A DNA stretch of 64,000 nt, taken from positions 1,761,501-1,825,500 of the forward strand of contig NZ_CP094532.1 in NCBI RefSeq assembly GCF_022811685.1, read 5' to 3'. Made by a program: the position numbers and the translations under genes. This DNA is from Chryseobacterium suipulveris. Its GTDB lineage: Bacteria > Bacteroidota > Bacteroidia > Flavobacteriales > Weeksellaceae. Numbering within the stretch: the first letter of the stretch is position 1; each line of letters begins with the position of its first letter. Below are positions 8,662 to 16,737 of the stretch, piece by piece. The notes under the pieces were generated by a model. It made no database searches. It had not been told where the DNA came from and saw nothing but the letters and a program-made list of their open reading frames with translations.

Positions 8662-11091
8662 CTAAAGCTTAAACTCTAACTTTACGTTGAAAAACCTTCC
8701 CGTCAAACGTACCGGAACAGGATAATTGTAACCAGTGGAAACATCGGTTACCCACTGATTTGCAACCGTATTCAGAATATTGAAAGCGTTGAAGATCTGC
8801 ACTCCCAAAGTCAGCTCTCGGAAATTCCCCCAGAATCCGCCGTTTACCTTGTTATCCTTTTGATCGATAAACACTTTTGAAAGACCGATATCGACTCTCT
8901 TGTAAGAAGGAAGCGTTCGCTGGTATTTGTAAGGCGCTGAAAAATCAGGTTTTCCATTTTCGTCGAGTGAGATTGGCGTTCCGGAAGGAAGTCCGTTCGC
9001 ATACACCAAAGTAAGGTTCACCCTCATTGATGGGAATTTCGGCATATAATCCTGGTAAAACATGGAGAATTTGAAACGGGGATCGGTTGGACGCGGAATA
9101 TATCCTCTTCCGTCGATATTTTCATACACTCTCGCATAGCTCGCGGAAACCCAGGAATCAACTCCCGGCACAAACTCCCCGAAAAGTCTTGTATCGATTC
9201 CATAAGCGTACCCTTCAGAATTGTTTTGTCCCGCATATCGAATCCTCACATTATCCAAATAATAAGGAATCAGGTTGTCCATCTTTTTGTAGTACAGCTC
9301 AGTAGTGAGTTTGAATGGACGCTGTACCATCTTAAACTCGTAATCATTGGCAAGAATTACCTGCATCGATCGCTGTGACTTTATATTTGGGTTAAAATTT
9401 CCGTCCAAATCCTTGATTTCTTTGTAAAAAGGCGACTGATAATAAACGCCACCGGAAAGTTTGAACAGCATATCCATGTCCCAATTTGGTTTGATGGCAA
9501 ACTGCGCTCTCGGAGAAATAATCGTCTCGTTGTTGAAATCCCAATGTGAAGCTCGAACTCCTGCATTCAGGAAAACCCGGTTATCGCCCCAGTAAAACTT
9601 TTTCGAGTATTGAGCATATCCTGAAATTCTTGTCGGCTGAATGTGGTTTGCTCCCGTAATATGATATCTTAAGCGCAATTGAGATGGGTCTAAAGTTCCC
9701 GGATTCGTCCAGTCACGAGGAGTGTTATACCCCAAGGAATCTACGAGCTGCCATTCGTTGGTAAAATCTTTTAGGTTTTCTTTTTCAAATTTTAATCCCA
9801 CTTCATAATCTGTATTGACATCGGGAGAAAACCTTGTCTTGAACTGCGATCCATAAGTTCTTACAAGCAGGTCATTTCTTGCGTGGTCAATCTGTCCTCC
9901 TACATCATAGGAAGTAATCGGCTCTCCCGTAACCGGATCAAAGGTTTGCAGCATATATCCCGAAGCAATCGAATAATACTCTCGCTCCCGGTTTTGATAA
10001 GCAAAATTGTCAAGCGTAAACTGCCATTTTTTGTTCGGCTTAAAATTTACAGTCGCTGTTCCCATCATGTTTTTGTACTGGTCGTCTTCCTGACCATTAT
10101 AAAAAACATTTAATTTCAGGGGCGTCAACAATGAACCAAACTCAACCTCTTTCACTTTTGGAACCATTTGGTAATCGTTTTTGCTCCAATAACCGATGAA
10201 GGAAATATCCCACTTTGTGTTGATCTTATAGTTAATATAGGACTGGAAATCCATATATCGAGGATTGAAATCCGTATCTTCCTTCAAGGTATTGAGAACT
10301 AAATTGGTATTGCGATACCTCCCGGAAACAAGCGCGGTAAGCTTTTTATCTTTTGACGTGAATCCTGTGGAAAGTCTCGCCCCGATTAAGCTTGCCTCAC
10401 CTGAAAGCTCAAATTTTGTTGGCTGCCTGTAATAGATATTAAGCGCGGAAGACATTTTGTCGCCATACTTTGCTTCAAAGCCACCGGCGGAGAAATTGAT
10501 CGCCTGAACCATATCGGGATTGATAATGCTCATTCCTTCCTGCAGCGAGTTTCTGATCAGAAACGGACGATAAATCTCAATATCGTTAATATAGATCAGG
10601 TTTTCGTCGTAATTACCGCCACGAACCATATACTGGGACGAAAGTTCTGCATTGGAGTTTACCGAAGGTAAAGATTTCAGAAGACCTTCAACCCCTCCTG
10701 AAAGTGATGCAACCTGCTGCGCTTCCTTGGTTGAAATTTCCACCGAAGTTAGGTCGGTCACTTTTGGCTTTCCTTTCTTCTGGAAAACTACTTCCTGAAT
10801 CTGTGTCTCACGCTCAGCTTTCACGAAAAGCACGTTAAGGTTCTGGAGTTTTGGCGTTGGCTTTATCGATTTAGAAAATCCTCTGAAAGTTTCCTTACTC
10901 ACCGTCAAAGTTTGTTCGGTTGCCGCAATTGGAATCTTTACAAAACCACTGTTGTCGGTTGTAAAGCTTTGGTCGTTATAGGATACATCGGCGTTTGATA
11001 CAGGAGTTCCGTTTTCATCTAAAACCTTGAGGTTGATTTGCGAAAGCGCGAAAAACGGTAAAAATATCAGAAATAAAAATATTTTTTTCAA
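8662..11091 (-). CDS. TonB-dependent outer-membrane receptor with carboxypeptidase-like N-terminal domain
   Basis: 809 residues. A signal peptide (MKKIFLFLIFLPFFALSQ) precedes a CarboxypepD_reg-like beta-sandwich (INLKVLDENGTPVSNADVSY) at about 19-95. A plug domain at about 110-230 contains the conserved YMVRGGNYDENLIYINDIEI. A long beta-barrel follows and ends in an aromatic C-terminal strand (RFFNVKLEFKL). This is the common Bacteroidetes receptor architecture for TonB-driven import of siderophores, metals or glycans. No SusD partner is next to it, so it is probably not a polysaccharide-utilisation pair; the substrate is unknown. Confidence 0.9.
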   Translation of the reverse strand: MKKIFLFLIFLPFFALSQINLKVLDENGTPVSNADVSYNDQSFTTDNSGFVKIPIAATEQTLTVSKETFRGFSKSIKPTPKLQNLNVLFVKAERETQIQEVVFQKKGKPKVTDLTSVEISTKEAQQVASLSGGVEGLLKSLPSVNSNAELSSQYMVRGGNYDENLIYINDIEIYRPFLIRNSLQEGMSIINPDMVQAINFSAGGFEAKYGDKMSSALNIYYRQPTKFELSGEASLIGARLSTGFTSKDKKLTALVSGRYRNTNLVLNTLKEDTDFNPRYMDFQSYINYKINTKWDISFIGYWSKNDYQMVPKVKEVEFGSLLTPLKLNVFYNGQEDDQYKNMMGTATVNFKPNKKWQFTLDNFAYQNREREYYSIASGYMLQTFDPVTGEPITSYDVGGQIDHARNDLLVRTYGSQFKTRFSPDVNTDYEVGLKFEKENLKDFTNEWQLVDSLGYNTPRDWTNPGTLDPSQLRLRYHITGANHIQPTRISGYAQYSKKFYWGDNRVFLNAGVRASHWDFNNETIISPRAQFAIKPNWDMDMLFKLSGGVYYQSPFYKEIKDLDGNFNPNIKSQRSMQVILANDYEFKMVQRPFKLTTELYYKKMDNLIPYYLDNVRIRYAGQNNSEGYAYGIDTRLFGEFVPGVDSWVSASYARVYENIDGRGYIPRPTDPRFKFSMFYQDYMPKFPSMRVNLTLVYANGLPSGTPISLDENGKPDFSAPYKYQRTLPSYKRVDIGLSKVFIDQKDNKVNGGFWGNFRELTLGVQIFNAFNILNTVANQWVTDVSTGYNYPVPVRLTGRFFNVKLEFKL

Positions 11092-11124
11092 TGGGAAAAT
11101 TTTAGGTTTTAAAGATAGAAAAAA

Positions 11125-11934
11125 TTACAGAATGGCCTCCCTAACTCTGGTTAATTTTTGAAGCAAATCATCGAGTTTGTCAAGTTTAAGCATATTCGCT
11201 CCGTCGGAAAGAGCGCAGCTTGGATCAGGATGGGTTTCGATGAAAATTCCGTCTGCACCTACTGCGATTCCTGCTTTTGCGATGGTCTCGATCAGCTCAG
11301 GTCTTCCTCCTGTAACACCGGAGCTTTGGTTGGGTTGCTGAAGCGAATGGGTGACATCCAAAATGACCGGCGAATATTCCCGCATCGTCGGAATCCCCCG
11401 AAAATCCACCACCAAATCGGTATATCCGAAAGAATTTCCGCGTTCGATAATTGCCGTTTTGTCGTTACCTGAATCCTTTACCTTTTCCACCGCAAACTTC
11501 ATCGATTCCGGAGACAGGAACTGCCCTTTTTTCAAGGTTACGCATTTACCGGTTTTCGCCGCGGCTACCAACAAATCTGTCTGCCGAACAAGGAACGCGG
11601 GAATCTGCACCACATCCACATACTGAGCAGCCAAAGCCGCGTGTTCGTTTTCGTGAATGTCGGTGGTTGTCGGAATATTGAAGGTCTCGCCAACTTTTCT
11701 AAGGATTTCTAAAGATTTTTCTTCGCCAATGGTTGTGAAAGAATCTACCCTGCTTCGGTTGGCTTTTTTAAAACTTCCTTTAAAGATATAGGGAATTTCG
11801 TACTTATTGGTGAGCTCCACTACTTTTTCGGCTATTTTTAGGGCCATCTCCTCACCTTCAATAATACATGGGCCGGCAATAAGAAAAAAGTTTTTGGAAT
11901 TTTGGTGATGAATATTTTCAAGAAACTGAATCAT
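11125..11934 (-). CDS. kdsA: 3-deoxy-8-phosphooctulonate (KDO-8-P) synthase
   Basis: The cytoplasmic enzyme that condenses phosphoenolpyruvate with arabinose 5-phosphate to make KDO-8-P for lipopolysaccharide. I choose the ATG at 11934 (MIQFLENIHHQNSKNFFLIA). This gives 269 residues, the normal family size, and places the start 23 bp after a -7 promoter box; the upstream extension of the frame has no family match. Signature sequences are present: LIAGPCIIEGEEMA, FKGSFKKANRSR, TDIHENEHAA, LKKGQFLSPESM and DVTHSLQQPNQSSGVTGG. The shared DVTHSLQQP motif is a strong family marker. It is followed after 33 bp by the TonB-receptor gene on the same strand. Confidence 0.95.
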   Translation of the reverse strand: MIQFLENIHHQNSKNFFLIAGPCIIEGEEMALKIAEKVVELTNKYEIPYIFKGSFKKANRSRVDSFTTIGEEKSLEILRKVGETFNIPTTTDIHENEHAALAAQYVDVVQIPAFLVRQTDLLVAAAKTGKCVTLKKGQFLSPESMKFAVEKVKDSGNDKTAIIERGNSFGYTDLVVDFRGIPTMREYSPVILDVTHSLQQPNQSSGVTGGRPELIETIAKAGIAVGADGIFIETHPDPSCALSDGANMLKLDKLDDLLQKLTRVREAIL

Positions 11935-11957
11935 AATAGTATCGGTGTCTAAAGCTA

Positions 11958-11965
11958 CAAAAATA
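11958..11965 (-). promoter_or_regulatory. kdsA promoter, -7 box
   Basis: TATTTTTG on the minus strand fits TAnnTTTG and lies 23 bp upstream of the chosen start, supporting that start. Confidence 0.6.
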
Positions 11966-12092
11966 CATAATTTGTCAGGAATCGGAAACTTTTCTGGCTG
12001 AAGAAAGCCATCACGAAAAATTGCGGTCAATACAAATTTCATTGGCACAGAAAAAAATCATGGAATTTTTTCGGAAAAAAACTAAAGTTTCC

Positions 12093-12100
12093 TACATTTG
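12093..12100 (+). promoter_or_regulatory. tRNA-Leu promoter, -7 box
   Basis: TACATTTG matches TAnnTTTG and ends 13 bp before the mature tRNA 5' end. Confidence 0.6.
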
Positions 12101-12113
12101 CAACTCCTAAAAA

Positions 12114-12198
12114 GCCCGGATGGTGAAATTGGTAGACACGCTCGTTTCAGGTGCGAGTGCTTCACGGCTTGCAGGTTCGAGTCCTGTTCCGGGCACCA
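12114..12198 (+). tRNA. tRNA-Leu (anticodon CAG)
   Basis: 85 nt including an encoded CCA end. The acceptor stem GCCCGGA pairs with TCCGGGC. The anticodon stem CTCGT/GCGAG encloses the loop TTCAGGT with anticodon CAG, which reads CTG codons. A long variable arm (TGCTTCACGGC) marks a class II tRNA. The T-arm GCAGGTTCGAGTCCTGT is canonical. Confidence 0.96.
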
Positions 12199-12414
12199 TT
12201 TTCATAATAAGCTAATTTGCAATTAGTTAATAATTGACTTCAGAAGAAAGGAGTAAAAAAATGTAGTTTGATTTCTTCATTCTTTTTCTTTACAATTTTA
12301 TTCTCGTTATAACTTCACGTTCTTATTTTTTCAGCGACATTTCCAACATATATCATAAAGTTTGTTTTTCTGGTGATTTATGACTAACTTTTATCTGTCA
12401 AAAAAATTGATGTC

Positions 12415-13248
12415 ATGAAAAGAATATTGATCCCCACCGATTTTTCTGAAAACTCCAAATCAGGGATAAAGTTTGGCTTGAAATGGGCTGAAAAAGATGA
12501 CCTTCATTTGGTTTTCATTAATATTTACCAACCCATCAGAAAGTTGGAATGGACCAAATCCGAGTTTGAGCAAAACGAAACTGCTGAAATCAGGAGGTCG
12601 AAAGAAGAGCTTGACCGGTTTATTTTAGATGTTTTTGAAAGTTTCGGCGTTACGCCAAAACATTACTCGACCGAAATCATCGAAGGTTTAAGGGCAGACT
12701 CCTCGATCCTGGAGTATTGCGAAAATAATCAGGATATTAACTATATCTGCATCAGTACGCGAGGTGCGGGTGGCTTGAAAAAAATGCTCGGTACAAACAC
12801 CGGAAACCTCATCACACAATCCAAAATCCCCGTGATTGCCGTTCCACAGGATTATCAAGGCACAAATCTGGAAACTGTACTTTACGCTTCCGACCTTGAA
12901 AATTACAGTTCAGAAATCAATAAAGTGCTCAATTTTGCGAGACCTTTAAAACTTCCTGTAGAAGTTCTTCATTTTTCCTGGCCCAATGAGGATCATTCCA
13001 AAAATGATGAGTTAAACCGTGATTATGAGTATGGCTTGACTTTCAGTTTTCCGCCGCATAATGTCAGACATAAGCTGATCACCAACCTTCAGGATCAGGT
13101 TAGCGAAAAGCAGCCCTCCGTATTCATCATGTTTACCAACCAGGAGAAAAGTTTTTGGGAAAAGCTTATTACTCCGAGCAAAACCGAGCAGCTTTCCTTT
13201 AATATAGAAGTTCCGATGATGGTTTTTAAAAAAGAAAAAAGTGCATGA
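12415..13248 (+). CDS. Universal stress protein with two UspA domains
   Basis: 277 residues built from two tandem UspA-like domains. The first (about 1-142) begins MKRILIPTDFSENSKSGIKF and ends with the nucleotide-loop-like ISTRGAGGLKKMLGTNTGNL. The second (about 150-277) begins ETVLYASDLENYSSEINKV and is more diverged. The G-2x-G-9x-G(S/T) ATP loop is visible only in the first domain. Such proteins are cytoplasmic stress factors; no specific partner is indicated. A possible weak promoter (TTG at 12362, N20, TAACTTTT at 12385-12392) precedes the gene, and a strong terminator follows. Confidence 0.9.
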   Translation: MKRILIPTDFSENSKSGIKFGLKWAEKDDLHLVFINIYQPIRKLEWTKSEFEQNETAEIRRSKEELDRFILDVFESFGVTPKHYSTEIIEGLRADSSILEYCENNQDINYICISTRGAGGLKKMLGTNTGNLITQSKIPVIAVPQDYQGTNLETVLYASDLENYSSEINKVLNFARPLKLPVEVLHFSWPNEDHSKNDELNRDYEYGLTFSFPPHNVRHKLITNLQDQVSEKQPSVFIMFTNQEKSFWEKLITPSKTEQLSFNIEVPMMVFKKEKSA

Positions 13249-13326
13249 AATTTTAGCAAGAATTGCATTAGCAAAGAATTATCCCTATCGCGAATTTAGC
13301 GGCTGTAAGCAATAAATTGAAAAAGT

Positions 13327-13361
13327 AACCTCCTTTGATTTTCTTTTAAAGGAGGTTTTTT
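13327..13361 (+). terminator. Rho-independent terminator after the universal stress gene
   Basis: AACCTCCTTT and AAAGGAGGTT form a 10-bp stem followed by a T-run. The rest of the 13249-13567 gap shows only a promoter box for nagB. Confidence 0.85.
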
Positions 13362-13530
13362 AAACCAACAACGCTTTCTAACTAATTTCTCAGAAACCTT
13401 ACATTTAAACAGCAAAAGTATCCCGCAGTGATTTCTGTTAAAAGCTGAAAATCGCTCAAAAAAACAAAACCATAACACATTTTTCGACATTTAAGTTTGA
13501 ACTAAATGTGAACTTTACTACGATTTTACA

Positions 13531-13538
13531 TATTTTTG
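13531..13538 (+). promoter_or_regulatory. nagB promoter, -7 box
   Basis: TATTTTTG matches TAnnTTTG, 29 bp upstream of the nagB start. Confidence 0.55.
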
Positions 13539-13567
13539 ACGCCTGAACGAAAATTTTTAACAGATCA

Positions 13568-14374
13568 ATGAAACACATCGAAACAATTTTTGAAAATCGC
13601 AACTGGTCAGATAATATCCGTATGAAAATATATGAAGAAAAAGACCACGGTTCAGCGTATGTAGCACAACGTTTGGCAGATTTGATCATAAGCAAACAGA
13701 AGATCGGCGCACCTGCCGTACTGGGACTTGCAACTGGAGCTACGCCAAAAGGTGTTTATAAAGAACTGATCCGCCTTCATAAAGACGAAGGGTTAAGTTT
13801 CAGAAATGTGTTTACGTTCAACCTCGACGAGTACTACCCGATGTTGCCTACCAATGAAATGAGTTATGCCACATTCATGAAAAAGCACCTTTTCGAGCAT
13901 ATCGACATACCTGCAGAAAACACGAATATTGTTGACGGCTCTCTGTCTCACCATGATATTGATAACCACTGCAACCTGTACGAAAAAAAAATTAGTGATT
14001 TGGGCGGCATCGATATTCAGCTACTGGGAATCGGCCGTTCCGGACATATTGGCTTCAACGAACCTGGATCGACAGCAAACTCCGTTACCCGATTGGTCAC
14101 TTTATGCGACACTACAAGAAAAGACGCTATCTCGGATTTTGATGGACTTGAAAACGTTCCCGTTCAGGCAATCACGATGGGCGTAAAAACCATTTTGGAT
14201 GCAAAAGAAATCATACTTATTGCGTGGGGAAACAAAAAGTCAGACATCATGCAAAAGACATTAGGTGAAATAAGCGCTGAAGTTCCCGCTTCCTATTTAC
14301 TGACGCACCCCAACGTTGAAATTATTCTGGACCAGGATTCTGCTTCGCTGTGCAAGATCGTTACTGCGTTATGA
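13568..14374 (+). CDS. nagB: Glucosamine-6-phosphate deaminase
   Basis: 268 residues. The enzyme converts glucosamine 6-phosphate to fructose 6-phosphate and ammonia. Substrate-binding LGLATGATPKGVY and the catalytic-base region TFNLDEYYPM (the equivalent of E. coli Asp72) are present. So are the GHIGFNEPGS motif with the histidine and glutamate of the ring-opening triad, and SVTRLVTLCDTTRKDA. The residue equivalent to E. coli Asp141 is serine (GRSGHIGFNEP rather than GNDGHIAFNEP), so the His-Asp-Glu triad is altered. It lacks the C-terminal PIG-L-like domain found in some Bacteroidetes NagB proteins. It is the last core gene before the accessory region. Confidence 0.92.
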   Translation: MKHIETIFENRNWSDNIRMKIYEEKDHGSAYVAQRLADLIISKQKIGAPAVLGLATGATPKGVYKELIRLHKDEGLSFRNVFTFNLDEYYPMLPTNEMSYATFMKKHLFEHIDIPAENTNIVDGSLSHHDIDNHCNLYEKKISDLGGIDIQLLGIGRSGHIGFNEPGSTANSVTRLVTLCDTTRKDAISDFDGLENVPVQAITMGVKTILDAKEIILIAWGNKKSDIMQKTLGEISAEVPASYLLTHPNVEIILDQDSASLCKIVTAL

Positions 14375-14410
14375 TGATTTGAATATCGATATGTATGTAG
14401 AGAAGTTAGA

Positions 14411-14428
14411 TTACTTTCCGATGCAGAG
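14411..14428 (-). other. Diverged mnmE-3'-end-like sequence, candidate distal attachment site
   Basis: On the minus strand this reads CTCTGCATCGGAAAGTAA, encoding L-C-I-G-K-stop. It matches the mnmE 3' end at 52848-52865 at 14 of 18 bases, with all four differences consistent with codon wobble or a conservative F-to-L change. It lies exactly at the boundary between nagB and accessory DNA. Two AGTACA motifs (14471-14476, 14482-14487) lie on the island side; AGTACA and TGTAC also flank the second integrase remnant near 49773-49785. This is an inference from position and sequence. Confidence 0.45.
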
Positions 14429-14500
14429 TCTAAAAAACCCTTTATTAATAGTAGTTTTGACATCTTGAGCAGTACAAATGAAGTACAGACTTATGCTGAG

Positions 14501-15469
14501 TTACTTAAAAAGATTAATTCTTTGTATAAGCAAATCCTTATATTTAATTCTATTTGCTTCACTCAAAAAAGATTGGTCTATTAATAATAACATTTTCTTT
14601 TCGGCTTTTGAAAATCTTTGAAATATGTTATCAATTTGTTTTTCCGATAATCCAAATTTTACTCCTAAATTGATAAAATCGGACTTCGTTAGGCGACTTT
14701 TTTCACCTTCAATCGTTAAAGCCGTTTCTTCTTTATCTTCCGGCAGATGCAGTTGAACATTCAATAGATCATAAGCAGGTGCAAATTCCCAATTATCACC
14801 TTTTAAAATCAACGAAAAATTCTTAAGATGCATATCATTATTTCCAGTTATATAACTAAAAATAACTACCTCATAAAGCCTTAAAACATCAAGCAATGTG
14901 TTCGATGAATGTTCAATAACTGCTTTTCCTACTTTTTCAATAGAACTTCTGTATTTGTCAAACGCTTCAGTAATTTGGAACATATCCAACATATGAATTT
15001 TTTCTCCTTTTGCAGTTCTGTCTATTCTCTTCGTAATGTAAGAAAGCTCCCCCGATTTTAATCTTATCAATGAAGACAATACCGTTGGTATTCCTAACAA
15101 TTCTGCCAACTTCATAGTCAGATGTTCATTCTCAGGCATTTCAGGGAAAGTGGTATTCTGAGGTTTCAAAATATATTGACCTCCTAAAGCTTCTAAAACG
15201 GTTAATCTGCCCTTTGTTCCGTCAGCTAATTTTTCCTTAATAAAGCCTAAAGATAATTTTGGTTGAACACCCGGTACAGAAATAGAAGTTTCAATGATTT
15301 CCTTTGCCAAGGTTTCCATATCGCCTAAAGTATAATTAAGCAAAGGCGCTGTGGAAGTACCAAAGATTTTTTTACTGCATTTGGGATGAAAGTCAATTTC
15401 ATTTTCTTTCAAAGCCTGATAACAAAACAAACATTTACTCACTTTCAGATAATTCAAAAGGTTCAACAC
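14501..15469 (-). CDS. hipT: HipT-like Ser/Thr kinase toxin (HipA C-terminal domain)
   Basis: 322 residues with the HipA-type kinase fold. In tripartite HipBST systems HipT is the toxin and phosphorylates an aminoacyl-tRNA synthetase. The autoregulatory Ser-x-Ser motif before the ATP-site sequence is visible as TSISVPGVQPKLSLG (Ser62 and Ser64). The catalytic loop is NNDMHLKNFSLI, and APAYDLLN replaces DFG. The N-terminus adds a Cys-x2-Cys plus His-x2-Cys pattern (CLFCYQ, HPKC at residues 13-31) that could bind zinc. The gene overlaps hipS by 35 bp, so the usual HipA is split into two chains. It ends 72 bp before a candidate attachment site. Confidence 0.85.
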   Translation of the reverse strand: MLNLLNYLKVSKCLFCYQALKENEIDFHPKCSKKIFGTSTAPLLNYTLGDMETLAKEIIETSISVPGVQPKLSLGFIKEKLADGTKGRLTVLEALGGQYILKPQNTTFPEMPENEHLTMKLAELLGIPTVLSSLIRLKSGELSYITKRIDRTAKGEKIHMLDMFQITEAFDKYRSSIEKVGKAVIEHSSNTLLDVLRLYEVVIFSYITGNNDMHLKNFSLILKGDNWEFAPAYDLLNVQLHLPEDKEETALTIEGEKSRLTKSDFINLGVKFGLSEKQIDNIFQRFSKAEKKMLLLIDQSFLSEANRIKYKDLLIQRINLFK

Positions 15470-15770
15470 TTACAGAGCCAATGCAATTTTTACAACATGC
15501 TAATAATAATCCCATCCGATCATTTTTATTAATCTTCCAATTATCCGAAGCGATATCCAAAAGCCATCCTTCCGGAATTAAGCCTTCAAAAAAAGGAAAC
15601 AGTCTTTTTTCCCGATACACTTTATCCGAAACAGGCATAGAAAATGTAAGAAACTGATTAGGATGTTTTTGAATATAACCTTCGTCATAAGAAAATGTAT
15701 ATTCACCGTCATTGGTTTCTGTAATTACTCCGGCAAATATAGAATTATAAAAAACTTTTCCCTGTCTCAT
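15435..15770 (-). CDS. hipS: HipS-like small subunit (HipA N-terminal domain)
   Basis: 111 residues corresponding to the stand-alone N-terminal subdomain of HipA (Couple_hipA). The markers are GKVFYNSIFAGVITETNDGE, FLTFSMPVSDKVY, FPFFEGLIPEGW and DRMGLLLACCKNCIGSVSV. In the three-gene HipBST arrangement this small protein, rather than HipB, neutralises the HipT kinase. It overlaps hipB by 4 bp (ATGA) and hipT by 35 bp, so the three products are made from one coupled message. Function is inferred from domain order and known HipBST systems. Confidence 0.85.
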   Translation of the reverse strand: MRQGKVFYNSIFAGVITETNDGEYTFSYDEGYIQKHPNQFLTFSMPVSDKVYREKRLFPFFEGLIPEGWLLDIASDNWKINKNDRMGLLLACCKNCIGSVSVEPFELSESE

Positions 15771-15979
15771 TCTTCTATTTCTTTAGTCTTCATGGGAATT
15801 AATTTACTGCCAAACATCAAAAGAACCTGATTTACTTTTGCCATGCTCAAGTTTTCTTTTCCCTGTTCAATTTTTCGAACAACAGTAAGCGCCACACCAG
15901 CTCTTTCAGCGAATTCTTCTTGTGTTAATTGAGCTTCTTTACGCTTTTGCTTTACAAAATTTGATAAATTAGGATACAC
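15767..15979 (-). CDS. hipB: HipB-like XRE-family regulator
   Basis: 70 residues, a single XRE helix-turn-helix (RKEAQLTQEEFAERAGVALT then VRKIEQGKENLSMAKVNQVL), typical of the HipB/Y4mF DNA-binding protein. It starts with GTG at 15979; no nearby ATG gives a full domain. It should repress the hipBST operon, probably through the ATTATATGC repeats that begin 2 bp upstream of the start codon. It lacks the extra C-terminal tail of E. coli HipB. Confidence 0.88.
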   Translation of the reverse strand: MYPNLSNFVKQKRKEAQLTQEEFAERAGVALTVVRKIEQGKENLSMAKVNQVLLMFGSKLIPMKTKEIEE

Positions 15980-15980
15980 A

Positions 15981-16082
15981 ATTATATGCTTTTACAATGA
16001 TAATTAAGCGAATATATAAAATTATATGCAAATAAATACAATTTTATATTTTTTATAGTAGTTATATCAAAAGGCATATAAT
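15981..16082 (-). promoter_or_regulatory. hipBST promoter region with ATTATATGC operators
   Basis: The 9-mer ATTATATGC occurs at 15981-15989 and 16021-16029 (40 bp apart, same orientation) and inverted as GCATATAAT at 16074-16082. The first copy overlaps the likely ribosome-entry region. The spacing near four helical turns suggests cooperative HipB binding; inferred only. Confidence 0.5.
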
Positions 16083-16203
16083 CAGAATGAAAAATATTAG
16101 TACAAAGAATTTAATCTAGGTGATTATTATTTGATGCGCGTATCGCGATATGAGATATAGAATTTGTTAATGATTGACAAATGAAATAATGATATCATTG
16201 TAT

Positions 16204-16419
16204 TTACTCAATGCGTTTTTCAATTTTTTCAACCACGCCCATTTCACTTCCGAACAATGCTAAAACCTGATTTACTTTATCCAGCCGAAGCGTTTTTTTG
16301 CCCTGTTCCATTTCCCGGATAAAGCGCAAACCGACTCCTGCTCTTTCCGCGAGTTCGGGCTGAGTAAGTTTTAGTTGTTTCCGTTTTTCTTTGATGAAGA
16401 GTGATAATGAAAGATTCAT
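16204..16419 (-). CDS. Orphan HipB/Y4mF-like XRE regulator
   Basis: 71 residues, starting at the ATG at 16419 (MNLSLSLFIKEKRKQLKLTQ), which sits directly behind two operator-like palindromes. An upstream in-frame ATG at 16500 would put those operators inside the gene, so I reject it. The helix-turn-helix is LTQPELAERAGVGLRFIREM, followed by RLDKVNQVLALFGSEMGV, characteristic of HipA-linked antitoxin regulators. No hipA-type gene follows it; the next gene downstream is the separate hipB of the hipBST operon. A near-identical but truncated copy, with the same operators, lies at 22562-22795. Confidence 0.82.
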   Translation of the reverse strand: MNLSLSLFIKEKRKQLKLTQPELAERAGVGLRFIREMEQGKKTLRLDKVNQVLALFGSEMGVVEKIEKRIE

Positions 16420-16421
16420 TT

Positions 16422-16480
16422 TATACCTTTTAGGGTGTAAAAATAGTGAATTATTTTTAATTATACCTTTTGGGGTATAG
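16422..16480 (-). promoter_or_regulatory. Twin operators of the orphan regulator
   Basis: Two palindromes, TATACCTTTTAGGGTGTAA (16422-16440) and TATACCTTTTGGGGTATAG (16462-16480), have half-sites ATACC/GGTAT and centres 40 bp apart. The same pair occurs at 22737-22795. Confidence 0.7.
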
Positions 16481-16596
16481 CAAATCATCTGCTCCTGCAT
16501 TAAATTTTATAAGTTATATAAAAAAAATAATTCAGTGCAATATTTTTTTATTTTGAAATTTTTGATATCGCCTTTTCTATTTTATACAGTTTGTTA

Positions 16597-16737
16597 CTAA
16601 TCCGAACCAAGATGTTCATAATTATTCGTAGCCCAAAAAATATTTCTCTTCGTGGTATGGTCAGAAAGAAGTATATCAAGAATTTCTTTTGAAAATTCTA
16701 AAATTTCATTTTCTAAAATATCAATTTTCCCAACCAT
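16597..16737 (-). pseudogene. N-terminal remnant of an adenine-specific DNA methyltransferase
   Basis: A 46-residue frame whose middle (LLSDHTTKRNIFWATNNYEH) matches the N-terminus common to restriction-system adenine methylases, where a D-x-T-x2-K-N-I-x-W-A-T patch is conserved. The rest of the enzyme is absent: the frame stops after HLGSD and nothing similar follows. Its ATG overlaps the stop of the upstream XRE gene (TAATG), so regulator and methylase were translationally coupled, as in controller-protein restriction systems. I read it as what is left of a lost restriction-modification operon. Confidence 0.5.

Noticed and set aside
12199..12414. Possible small RNA after tRNA-Leu
   Set aside because: Only a weak CTAATT/AATTAG hairpin and AT-rich DNA are seen; no promoter plus terminator pair.
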